Source: Phytophthora hibernalis (Eukaryota; Oomycota; Peronosporomycetes; Peronosporales; Peronosporaceae). Taken from it: a DNA stretch of 64,000 nt. The position numbers and the translations under genes are program-made. This document shows, piece by piece, positions 54,457 to 64,000 of the stretch. Below the pieces are notes generated by a model. That model had not been told where the DNA came from, made no database searches, and saw only the letters and a program-made list of their open reading frames with translations. Each line of letters starts with the position of its first letter. Positions within the stretch are counted from its first letter, which is position 1. The DNA is taken from NCBI GenBank assembly GCA_012656075.1, contig JAAKBF010000343.1, forward strand, positions 545,420 through 609,419. The letters run 5' to 3'.

Positions 54457-54957
54457 GCACTCTTCAACTTCAGGTTTTCTGGCGCGAAACACTCTCTTCG
54501 TGGCGCCACGAGCAGACCTGAACCCGGAGGCAATTGTTCAGCGCTGGGCGAAGTTTATTGTGCATGTGCAGGCGTTGATCAAACGAGTTCAACATCCAAT
54601 ACTCTAATTCTATGAAGTAATAACGTACATGTATTTCAGGCACGAATTTGTATCTACCTATGCTGTGTAACCATTGACACCGTAGCTTAAGTTTCCGAAG
54701 AAGCTAGCGGGGAAGGAGGGTGCTGCGACTCTGAGGACGAGGACGCAATTACTGAGATTAATATCTGATCGAGCTCAAACGCTCGTCCTAACTCAATGCA
54801 CCTCACCTTGACTGCCCCATGCCTTAAATTGTACCCCACCTAAAATAGTACCCCACCCTAGCCGTGGGTCACTAACGCAGTACCCCATGGGACATTATCA
54901 CAGGTTTGTAAATATTGTGAAGTACTTTAAAGTGCACTTCATAGTATGAAGTATTAT
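54457..54957. other. Repeat-flanking DNA without a supported gene
   Basis: The short frame at 54480-54606 encodes a helical-looking piece (RADLNPEAIVQRWAKFIVHV) that I cannot assign. It lies between two groups of the TAGTGCCCC repeat, so the whole block 54324-54885 may be one non-autonomous element. Confidence 0.35.
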
Positions 54958-55395
54958 TTAGATGGAGAACGATGTAATTGTATGAACAGCTGGTGTTAGA
55001 AACTCCACGACTCGAATGTGGCCATTTCCTGCCGCCGCAACGATCTGCTCCATGGTTCTCTCAAACTCTGGATAATGACTAAAAAGCCACTGCAAAACCT
55101 CTAAATGCCCATTAGCTGCAGCTCCAGTGAAAGCTGCGGGTGAACAGCCTTCCGTCCGACTCGTGTAAAGTTGTTCACAAAGTGCCAATTTCCCTCTTGT
55201 TGCAGCTCCATCCATGGCTCCAACTGTTACTTTGAAAAGATCAGAATATCTGCTGAGAACTCCATTCAGTTCGAGGTACACCGCGGCATCGATGGTAGAA
55301 GGGAGTAGAAAGTCGCTCACGAGCTGTTCGACGTGTGAAATGGCTCGCAGCGGAGTTGGTAGCGCCAACTGGACGGTGTGGAGTGGAGGTGGCAT
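54958..55395 (-). CDS. Short ankyrin-type protein
   Basis: 145 aa from ATG. An N-terminal helical cap (LALPTPLRAISHVEQLVSDF) precedes about two oomycete-style ankyrin repeats (AFTGAAANGHLEVLQWLFSH, IVAAAGNGHIRVVEFLTPAV). No secretion signal. It is shorter than the neighbouring ankyrin gene and may be a truncated relative: the repeats match its GHLEVVKWLH pattern, but the cap sequence differs. Ankyrin arrays mediate protein binding; the partner is unknown. Confidence 0.68.
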   Translation of the reverse strand: MPPPLHTVQLALPTPLRAISHVEQLVSDFLLPSTIDAAVYLELNGVLSRYSDLFKVTVGAMDGAATRGKLALCEQLYTSRTEGCSPAAFTGAAANGHLEVLQWLFSHYPEFERTMEQIVAAAGNGHIRVVEFLTPAVHTITSFSI

Positions 55396-55924
55396 TTCTT
55401 GGTGGTCTTTCGGTTTTCGTGGTCACTTCGGTTGTGATTGAATATCCGAGGGTGGTAGTTGATGTCGTTTTACCGGGAGAAGAAAGAAAATTACAACAAA
55501 TTTCGATGAGCAGCTGAAAGGAAGAAGGTGCTGCTTTTCCTGGAATATGCCATGGTGAGCAGTAAATTGGCCAAAGTTTGCTTGTATCTTGGCCAATTAT
55601 AGACTCCGCTGAAATTCGATGAACTACAGATGTCGAGATGTAGACACATAGAATTCGACACCTCTCCTTCGCGTTCTTGCAGAACGACGTCGCACTGCGA
55701 TTAAAGTGAGCAAGAAATCATCCTGTGCATCACATTTTTAAATTTATTGCCAACAAGTTCTTGCTCACAAAACTTTTAGTAAATGCAGCAATATACGACG
55801 ATACCAGTACACTCACTACCGATTCGTCGACATGAATGCAGACCAACTTCCAATCCCGATCCGACCTGCTGAGGGCCTCGCTACCCGAAGCGCGGATGTT
55901 TTCGAAATTTGTCCATCATAAATT
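55396..55924. other. Intergenic region between two ankyrin genes
   Basis: No gene seen except a possible short 3' extension of the ankyrin gene at 55816-55924, in an alternative frame (TSALRVARPSAGRIGIGSW), which could be its true C terminus. Confidence 0.4.
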
Positions 55925-57909
55925 TCAGTGCCTCGGGAAGTCACTCTCACGGCTTCTCGTGCAACCAACAATGGGGTTGCAGGTCCAGTGGTATTTTCCA
56001 GTGTCCTCCATGTGTTGACGGAGCCATTGAACGATCTCCGAACGACCATTCTGGGCTGTCTCACGAATAATCCGCTGCGTGTCAGCGAGTTTTTCCTGGA
56101 ATTCTTTGAAGAGCTGTTGTACCATCGACAATTTGCCCTCCTTGGCAGCCAAAACAATGGCAGCAACACGATTGCTCTCGGCCTGAATCGCCAACACTTC
56201 TTGATATCAAATGTTGCCACCAACGTGGCAGCTAACTCGGCGTCAATTTCACTCATTTGGTTTAGGAACCATCGCATGGCTACCACGTTCTTCTTTGCAG
56301 CGATCCGCACAACCTTCGAAGTGAGGAGACTCGGGCGTTTCGCACTAGCAACCGTATCAACATCAACTTCAAGTGAGGAAACGTGAAAACTGCGTTTTCC
56401 AGTGCACCAGGAGAAATGTCGTCACTTTCGCAGAGCCACTCCATGACACGTACGTTGCCATGCATGCTCGCAACCATCGACACCTGCGACTTTGGCGTGA
56501 CTGCGGCAACAAGTCGTTGAGTTTCGTAAAGCCACTGCAACATCTCCACTTGATCCCATTTTGCGGCACTCAAGAACGCATCGAAAGTAAAATTACTGCC
56601 ATAATTCTGGTTCAGCCACTTCGCAACTTCCAGGTTACCAGTAGACGTCGCATTGCCCCACGCAGCTGAAGTACAACCTTCGCTGCGGTTCGCGCGCAAC
56701 CACTTGAGAATCTCCAAATGTCCTCGAAGAGCAGCTCGGTCCATCGCCTCGGTACTACAACCTTCTCGACGATTTTCGTGCAACCACTTCACGATTTCAA
56801 AGTGCCCATTGTCAGCAGCTCCATCCATAGCCCTCTTCGTACAGCCCTCTTGTCGGTGAGTATGCAGCCACTTTACTATCTCCAAGTGGCCGTACGTGGC
56901 CGCATTATCCATAGCATCTTCCGAACAACCTTCACCCCGACTATGATCTAGCCAAACGACCAAGTCAAAATACCCACCTTGGGCAGCGCTATCCATCGCG
57001 TTCAGCGTACATCCCTCGCTGCGTTTTTCATGCAGCCACTTCACGACGTCGAATTTTCCAGCCGTACAGGCCAAATCCATCGCGTTGACTGTACAACCTT
57101 CCAGTCGATGCTCGTGGAGCCACTTCACCACCGCCAAATGACCATGGAAAGCTGCTCTATCCACCGCCTCAGTCGTGCATCCTTCACTTCGGTTTTCATG
57201 CAGCCATTTAACAACTTCCAAATGGCCGCATCTCGCTGCGATATCCATTGCAGATGTGGTGAAGCATTGACTTGCATGGTCATTTAACCATTTCAGAACT
57301 TCTAGGTGTCCTTTCTCCGAAGCCAAATTCACCGCGTTCTTCGTGCACCTTTCGTTTCGATTGTCTTGCAGCCACTGCAAAATCTCCACATGTCCATTTG
57401 ACGCTGCAAGATCCATCGCATCGGTGGTGCATCCTCGGTTCGAGTACCATGAAGCCACTGCACAACCTCCAAATGTCCATTCTGAGCAGCACGATCCATC
57501 GCTCGCGTTGAGGATTTTCCCCGCGCCACTCGTGCAGCCATTTCACTGTCTCGAGGTGGCCTTTGTCAGCAGCTTCCTCGATGGCATCCTCGAAGTCTGT
57601 TCTCCAAGGACCATAGACTTTAGGAAGACCAATCATCCACTGAAGAACATGGATATGTCCACCACGTGCAGCTTCTCTCACTGCAGTTCTCCATTCGATT
57701 GCATCCTCACGAGAAAATACATATTGAAGAGAGTGGACGGAATCACCGCGTTTACAGGCCTCGACGAGGGCTCCATCGTGAGAAAAGACATCCAAGAAGC
57801 TGTCGATATGATACGCAAGACGCGGTAGGTCATTTCCATTTGCAGCTAGGTATTTACGAGAAACAATTTCCACAGCAGTGAACACTGGTCGGAAACGCAA
57901 CGCCTCCAT
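55925..57909 (-). CDS. Ankyrin-repeat protein, about 15 repeats (apparent frameshifts)
   Basis: Start taken at MEALRFRPVFTAVEIVSRKY; upstream sequence in frame has no ATG and ends at a possible splice acceptor (TTGCCTAG), so a 5' exon is possible. A leader with SRKYLAANGNDLP is followed by about 15 repeats of the oomycete form EGCTTEAVDRAAFHGHLAVV plus KWLHEHR (about 27 residues each). The frame slips by one missing base near 57500, 57440, 56385 and 56200. Corrected length is a multiple of three, about 662 aa. Long ankyrin solenoids act as protein-binding scaffolds; no other domain is present. Confidence 0.8.
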
Positions 57910-58148
57910 GACGGCAGCTCTTGTTATCGAGGGCAGGACTAAATTGCGAATGAGTGGATAATTCCTAGGCAATGTACGTCTACATCAATCACTTATCTGG
58001 CAAAAACGTAGGATATATTTACGGCAAATGAATGAGGCAGACTGATTGGTTAAAACTAAGCTAATCGCAGACGCTTTTTCTGTGATATTGAAGAAGTGTC
58101 ACTTGTGTCTGTGCTTGGCCTTCCTCGTTGATCAGCTTGTTGTGCCTC
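57910..58148. promoter_or_regulatory. Upstream region of the ankyrin gene
   Basis: On the minus strand CCTCATTCATTTGCC (about 58026-58040) resembles the oomycete initiator and flanking element; a GTAAAT donor at the end of it and the CTAG acceptor at about 57966 would define a short intron in the 5' untranslated region. Judged by eye. Confidence 0.35.
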
Positions 58149-60614
58149 TCAGACTAGACGCATGATGGTAGTGACAGTAAGCTCAGCCAGACGACGCTTA
58201 CGTCTCGAGGGTGCCAGTTGCAAATTGTCCATGCCGATTTGAAACACTTCAGCTGCTTGCTGCTCGGACATGTTGGCTGGAATTGACATCCCGGTTGAGT
58301 CTGCGGCGGCTGTGATGTTCCGTACCAGCACTCTCCAATCAGAGAATGTTTTGTTCATGTCTGGGCTAGGAAGGTCGTGGGTGCGAATTTTTGAGTGGGG
58401 GTAGCCTTGGTGGCTATCGCCGAACCACCACAGCTTCCACGCCCCAAATGACCCCGTTCGTGGAAACTCGAACGACTTTGGCAATAAGTGGAATTTGCCG
58501 TCGTAAAATGAACAATGCCGCTCTCACCGGGTTGCTGGTTCTGCTGAGGCGTGGGTGCTGGTGCTTGTGCCAACCCAGCACGCTCCAGCAGCTTCTCTAT
58601 TGTAGTCTCGAGTTGGTCCTTCGTGATGTTTCCAGCCGCCACTCCTTTTTACTTAATCAGCGTACTAATTCCCTCCAACAGCACTGGCGGCAAGTTGTCG
58701 ATAGAGTTTTGCATCGACAATAGCTGCTTATACAACTCGACGTGGGGAGGGACACCCGTCGGCTTCATCCACGGCGATGTGTCAGGTGCCAGAGCAGATT
58801 TTAGCTGGTCTAGAACTCGATCCTGTCTAAACAGGAACGTTGAAAGCAGTGGGTGTGAGGCCGGTAGTGTTTCTCTCAGATACTTTGCGTGATAGACGAG
58901 AGACGCGAGGCATAACTTGAGGATGTCCTGAAGTGAACTAGTCCCCTTCAATGTCGGAAACATCTCAGCAATACATTCACGTAGGTTAGAATCTTGATTG
59001 TCAGAAAAGTGGGGAGGGAGAACCGAAAATTCCGCCCGGTTTAGCGGAAGCCCAGCAACAACGCGCCCCAAATATTGGTCACCGGCTGAATCCTACCGGA
59101 TGTAGCGGTCTTGCACGCCACCTAACGACCAGCCCACTCTTAAGCACACACTAGCAATAGATGGTCCGCCTGTCGTACCGCTGCAGGCGAATGTAGCAAC
59201 ACCCTTTCGAATAGAATGCGTTCCGTAATGGTTGAGCCCCGTACGCTCTCTGATTAACTGTCTCAATGCAGTTCCAAATCGTGACTTCTGCTGGGACCCT
59301 TGGAATAGAGGACCCGGTTTCTGCGTGGGTCGACAAGCCAAATACATTGCGAGTGCTGTTACCCAGCACGTAGAAGGGCTGATCGGGTTTGCGTAAAAAT
59401 GACGAGGTCCTTCGGACCACTTCCTTCTTGGTTCGTCTTGGACTTGTGCATGACACACCCGACACTGTCGTCATGAGCACTCAAGTGCTCCGTGCAAATT
59501 GTTTGAACCGATTCTGACCGACACATTAGATTCCACTGCGTGATCAGGAAAAAGTGAGCGAAACCGCAGTCTGGACGAGCTAAGGTACTATTACAAAGTT
59601 CCTGGTAGAGTGAATACGGAAGCGGGTCTTTACCAGACTCTTTTGGAGCGCCAGATTGGTACTTAGATGCCTGAAGCCGCTTCAACCCCGAAAAGAACGT
59701 CGACATGTTCTTCTCGTAAGCAGCCGGGAGCGCCATTTCTTTCCGGCGATACAGGTCTTTAATCGCGCTACGAAAACCGTTAAGCGTACTAATGCCGACG
59801 GTTTTCCGCTTTTCAAGCAAAAACGCTTCAAAATCATCGGAGGTGAAACGTTGAAGGTTGATTTGGCCGCATTTATCAAAATAATGGCGCGACTCCTGCT
59901 TCTTGGTCTCTATAATCCATCGTGATACCGCGCGAAGGCTTCCCGCGTAAGATTTCTGCGTTCTTGTACATATGCATGCTTCCCGAACTTCTTTAGCAGT
60001 CACACCACTTTCTGCACCAGTAATTCCCCCTCCACCTATCGTTATATTACCGCTGGTCCGCTCAGTCTCCGAAATAATTGATGCGTCAATTATGGCCGCT
60101 GCACAACCGGGTTGGTATATCATCCACTGCCACCGCTCTTATGAATTCTTCCTCCACATTTACGCCCACGACGTCCGATTCCACACGCCTCTTCACGCCG
60201 ACGAAGTCTGCTTCCGGTGCCGCGTTCATGTTGGCCGAGTCGGCCGTATCTGGGAGAGTTGATGTCGCGAGCACTGCAGGAAGCGATTGACGAAGAGTGC
60301 TTGTCGTGTTGGCCGTGGTATCAGGCCCTAAGTGCACGTCTGAAATGCTGTAAGCACCTGCCATGGTTGTAGGGGCGCTGGGTGTACTGGTCAAACCAGA
60401 CATACTCGCCGCCATAGTGTCCACGGGGCCGTATCCTGTCGAGATGGTCTTCTCTACCCAGACCGCGGTCGCTTGAGCCGTCTTGTCCTCGGGAACAGCA
60501 GCCTTCTCTCCCTTCTTCGTCTTATTACTGGCGGGCTTGGTCTTGGCCGAGCGCTTGGAGCTGCTCGTTGTCTTGGTGCCTTGGCTCTCTTTTCGACGAA
60601 TGATGTGCGGCCAT
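58149..60614 (-). mobile_element. Crypton-like element with tyrosine recombinase and GCR1_C-type domain
   Basis: Start at MAAHHSS (60614), a Lys/Ser-rich N terminus, a SAM-like DNA-binding region (TQKSYAGSLRAVSRWIIETK, DDFEAFLLEKRKTVGISTLN), then the recombinase: first catalytic Arg in WNLMCRSESV, HSIRKG (HxxR) and the DRYIR tyrosine. At the C terminus a GCR1_C-like domain reads AWKLWWFGDSHQGYPHSKIR and FSDWRVLV. This pairing is typical of Cryptons. Single-base slips lie near 60600, 60110, 59430 and 58480. Two in-frame stops, TAG right after DRYIR (near 59095) and TAA near 58650, do not look like homopolymer slips, so this copy is probably dead. No terminal repeats seen. Confidence 0.75.
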
Positions 60615-61371
60615 TACTCGTTGGATTTTAAGGCGACGAAACAGAGCCAGACACGCACCAAACCGTACAGCATACAAAGCTGAAGTATTTCGAGCAGGCA
60701 TCATTTCGAATGATAGGGGAAAAAGACCAAACTTTCCTACTATTCCATACAAATGGTTAGATACTTGATACGAAACAGCGACAATCATCTGCATGGAATT
60801 GATTGATATTTGAATACCAGTTGCGTTCTCTAAATGCGAGAGGGCCTCGCACCAAGCACATTTATTTGAGATTATAGAAGGTACCGTATCATGTATAATC
60901 GATATATGTCCCTGTTTGTGCTTCATGCAGGTCTAATGGTGTGTGGTGCGATGGAAGGTAGGAAACTACATATACCCTTGGGAAAGAAAAAAGAAGGAGT
61001 GCGATCAAACCAGAGACGGATTGAGATGGCTCATGGCGATACACGGACACTTGTCCACCTCATTCCTTGAACCAAGTGGGTTGAGATAATATAGATTAAC
61101 TCACAGTTTGCAATCAGTAGCGTTAGCAGTACAGTTAAGTGTATGTGCGAACACTAATCCAGACGTCAAAATCGTAGTCAACGTTAATCCATTTTAGCAA
61201 CAACTTCGAAGTTGGAGATATTAATAAAGAATGATAGTACCGGTACAGTATCAACTTCAAGCGCAATATTCAAAGGGCGTGCGCCAAAATGTTGTTATTC
61301 ACCCGCTCTCCAAATTACAGACTGCTATGTTTCCTGCTCATTCTGCAATTTTCTCGCTGAAAAGCACAATT
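60615..61371. other. Start of the RXLR-region duplication, non-coding
   Basis: No gene. From about 60938 the sequence is repeated at about 63151 (see the repeat entry). It is the 3' flank of the effector gene. Confidence 0.45.
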
Positions 61372-61800
61372 TTATCCTGCAAAACGCTCTACACGGACCT
61401 TCAACGCGACACTGGCCCACTGTCGACCAAAATCTCGCGGTTGGATGTCGAGAGTAGTATCAATAGTATGGAAACTAGCGCACCCAGTAACCTGCGTCTT
61501 ACTATGGGCGCCAACCAGCCAGGTACGCCTTGTAGCCCGTGTAAAGCTTGCTGTACGTCTGGTCGAAGGCCCCATTGACGTTAACGCCGATCTTCTCGGC
61601 CACTCGGCCACTCGAGCCGCCGTGTAGTCGTTGGCTTGCCAACGCTTGAACAGCCTCGACATCTTTTTGTTGTTGTTCAATGCAGCATCGAGTCTGCCCG
61701 CATCGAAGAGCGGCTTTGCTCTCTCCTCTTCGTCAAGGTCGTCTACGCTGTCTTCATCGTCGTCTTCCTCGATCGTATGGTGGCTTCGCAGGAACCGACC
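60938..61800. repeat. Direct segmental duplication, left copy (with effector)
   Basis: The sequence from GGTGTGTGGTGCGATGGAAG at 60938 to at least 61785 reappears almost unchanged from 63151 to the end of the window, offset about 2.2 kb. It covers the effector's C-terminal half and 3' flank, and probably continues beyond the window. A weaker match extends further left (CTGTTTGTGCTTC at 60912 and 63085). Confidence 0.85.
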
Positions 61801-61941
61801 ACGAGCTTCAAGCGCATCCATCGCCTGAACCGAGTCGAGCGATGTCACCTTTGACAGCTGCGTCTGACCCGAGGCGGTGATCGCTTCGCCGCTTGCGAGA
61901 AAAGTGGCCGCAATCACTAGCAGAGTGTAGCACACACGCAT
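61372..61941 (-). CDS. RXLR-dEER secreted effector, copy 1 (C-terminal half out of frame)
   Basis: Signal peptide at residues 1 to about 20 (hydrophobic core LLVIAATFLA). The RFLR motif at 49-52 and an acidic DEEER at 70-74 define an RXLR-dEER effector, which oomycetes secrete into host plant tissue. A helical region with a conserved Trp (residue 101) begins a WY-type domain. At 61595-61610 an 8-bp direct duplication (CTCGGCCA twice) shifts the frame, so the rest of the helical domain is read out of frame to 61372. The alternative frame would stop at 61502-61504. The gene is therefore either a pseudogene or a changed-tail variant. No intron. Confidence 0.83.
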   Translation of the reverse strand: MRVCYTLLVIAATFLASGEAITASGQTQLSKVTSLDSVQAMDALEARGRFLRSHHTIEEDDDEDSVDDLDEEERAKPLFDAGRLDAALNNNKKMSRLFKRWQANDYTAARVAEWPRRSALTSMGPSTRRTASFTRATRRTWLVGAHSKTQVTGCASFHTIDTTLDIQPRDFGRQWASVALKVRVERFAG

Positions 61942-63150
61942 GATCGATCTGGCCTGGCTGGTGTTGACAAAAATAGCGTTTGAACGCTAGCAGAAACTTG
62001 TAGCGGGGTCTTGGATGCTGTGCGCGGAGCAAATTGCAGAATGAAGATTTGGAAAGTAGAGAGGGACTGAGTGGGCTCGCCCAGTGAGCAGCTACCCTGT
62101 GGGTAGTATATTATTGTGCCTTCGCCTTAAAAGAATCCTTGCGCGATCAACGTGGCAGAGCTGTTAGGTTGCCTATATGGATAGCCTCCTGTATGTAGAT
62201 GTACATAGTACTTAATGGTTGATCATCTAACCGGCCAGCCACGTTGATCACGGTTCCACACCAAACTGCAGATTCCAGAGAAATTCAACCGGTATGATTA
62301 ATAACGCCAACATTGATCATTCTGTTGTCCCATTGACGAATGGGTTAATTAATACTTAAGTAGACCGTACTGTATGATTAGTATCATAGATTACATGTAT
62401 TAATACCCGTGCGGATCCAGAGGAACGCTTCTTGTCGATGTGTTTTTATTTTGTCGCAGTGCCATGCTGCATATGTAGGGTACAGAACACGTCTTATTTG
62501 CCAGAAAGGTTCTTTACAATTATTTAGTGTATTAATAGCAAGTATTATACATAAATTACTTTGAAAATCGGTCGCCCTCCTCGTTAATTGCGACGCTATT
62601 TCTGTTTGATGTTGCATGAATGTAGTACTCGTGCTTTGAAAATTGATACCTGTGGTGAAGATGATGAAAGGTGCCAAGAACCTCTTAGAACGGTTTTGTC
62701 GCAGTTAGGGTGCAGAACACGTCTTATTTGCCAGAATACATATATTCTGGTCAGGGATTGGTAGTAGAATCGATATTAGTACTATACATAAATGATATTA
62801 TAGTAGTATTATAAATATTATTTATAATAAACAAGACGTGTAGTCATTAGTAATAACGCAAAGTTAGTTGAAGATTAAAGGGTCGAAAAACGACCATGGC
62901 CGGCAACGTATCGCCTCGTGCACCGGCACTCGAAGAACTTGCTTGTCGCGCTGACGGCGTACGAAGGCATGTTCAACACGTTCACCGGGACAGAGTAAGC
63001 ATTATCCGGACTAGTGCACTCCGCAGACATGTTTGTAAATTTTACAAACATTAACAGCAAGTGGTGTTTGCAATCGTGTGTGTCTGTTTGTGCTTCCTGC
63101 AGTTCTAAGCAAGAACTACGATGAACTTCGCAGTAGTCATTGCTACTGGT
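61942..63150. other. A+T-rich spacer between effector copies
   Basis: Contains the effector promoter side (just right of 61941) and a short direct repeat: AGGGTACAGAACACGTCTTA at 62477 recurs with one mismatch at 62707. No gene supported. Confidence 0.45.
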
Positions 63151-64000
63151 GGTGTGTGGTGCGATGGAAGGTAGGAAACTACATATACCCTTGGGAAAGA
63201 AAAAAAAGAAGAGTGCGATCAAACCAGAGACGGATTGAGATGGCTCATGGCGATACACGGACACTTGTCCACCTCATTCCTTGAACCAAGTGGGTTGAGA
63301 TAATATAGATTAACTCACAGTTTGCAATCAGTAGCGTTAGCAGTACAGTTAAGTGTATGTGCGAACACTAATCCAGACGTCAAAATCGTAGTCAACGTTA
63401 ATCCATTTTAGCAACAACTTCGAAGTTGGAGATATTAATAAAGAATGATAGTACCGGTACAGTATCAACTACAACTTCAAGCGCAATATTCAAAGGGCGT
63501 GCGCCAAAATGTTGTTATTCACCCGCTCTCCAAATTACAGACTGCTATGTTTCCTGCTCATTCTGCAATTTTCTCGCTGAAAAGCACAATTTTATCCTGC
63601 AAAACGCTCTACACGGACCTTCAACGCGACACTGGCCCACTGTCGACCAAAATCTCGCGGTTGGATGTCGAGAGTAGTATCAATAGTATGGAAACTAGCG
63701 CACCCAGTAACCTGCGTCTTACTATGGGCGCCAACCAGCCAGGTACGCCTTGTAGCCGTGTAAAGCTTGCTGTACGTCTGGTCGAAGGCCCCATTGACGT
63801 TAACGCCGATCTTCTCGGCCACTCGGCCACTCGAGCCGCCGTGCGTTGGCTTGCCAACGCTTGAACAGCCTCGACATCTTTTTGTTGTTGTTCAATGCAT
63901 CGAGTCTGCCCGCATCGAAGAGCGGCTTTGCTCTCTCCTCTTCGTCAAGGTCGTCTACGCTGTCTTCATCGTCATGTCTTCCTCGATCGTATGGTGGCTT
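63151..64000. repeat. Direct segmental duplication, right copy (cut by window end)
   Basis: Near-identical to 60938-61800, with small indels: one C fewer near 63757, four bases fewer near 63843, three fewer near 63898 and a two-base difference near 63975. Confidence 0.85.
63722..64000 (-). pseudogene. RXLR effector, copy 2, C-terminal part only
   Basis: Counterpart of copy 1; its signal peptide and RXLR motif lie beyond the window. It shares the same 8-bp duplication (63814-63829), so that lesion predates the segmental duplication or was copied with it. Additional indels, not multiples of three (near 63757 and 63843), break the helical domain further. As it stands no frame spans the domain. 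Sequence error cannot be excluded for the homopolymer indels, but the four-base and 8-bp changes are unlikely to be errors. Confidence 0.7.

Noticed and set aside
62384..63264. Open frames in the spacer between effector copies
   Set aside because: A+T-rich, low complexity, no signal peptide or RXLR-type motif.
1..64000. tRNA and rRNA genes
   Set aside because: No cloverleaf with intact A and B boxes and no rRNA-like stretch was recognised by eye; absence is not proven without a covariance-model scan.

Overview
The window looks like nuclear DNA of an oomycete, most likely Phytophthora or a close relative. The evidence is an RXLR-dEER effector gene, fusions of FYVE or ankyrin domains to TKL kinases, oomycete-style initiator motifs next to start codons, short (55-82 nt) introns, and a mobile load of Ty1/copia, pogo, IS630-type and Crypton elements. 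I identified it from protein motifs and gene architecture alone, with no database search.

Layout. 1-10 kb holds three START/FYVE-like paralogues, a PH-domain gene and three bacterial-type PH-domain (bPH) paralogues. 10-16 kb holds an RNPS1-like RRM/SR splicing gene and a P4-ATPase lipid flippase. 16-23 kb holds a coiled-coil ORF ended by a mariner-type MITE, two paralogous multispanning membrane proteins and a tiny N-myristoylation-type protein. 23-39 kb is a run of minus-strand genes: a conserved coiled-coil gene, a pogo element, an LRR membrane protein, a FYVE-TKL kinase, an ankyrin-TKL kinase and a long KH-domain gene distantly related to the first coiled-coil gene. 39-52 kb is transposon-rich: Crypton-like element, copia relic, IS630-type relic and a degraded full-length-type copia. 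52-58 kb has a charged coiled-coil gene and two ankyrin genes. 58-61 kb is a second Crypton-like element. 61-64 kb holds an RXLR effector and a second, partly off-window copy.

Functional theme. The gene-rich half is dominated by membrane-lipid and signalling proteins: START/FYVE lipid binders, PH and bPH domains, a flippase, FYVE and ankyrin TKL kinases, and an LRR receptor-like protein. The right half is an effector- and repeat-rich compartment.

Caveat that affects every gene model. About twenty otherwise intact genes or gene parts are broken by single-base frameshifts, nearly all missing bases in short homopolymers. After allowing for them, paralogue lengths agree (712 versus 710 aa for the membrane pair) and each total becomes an exact multiple of three. 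I therefore treat most of these breaks as probable sequence error, and each is placed in its entry.
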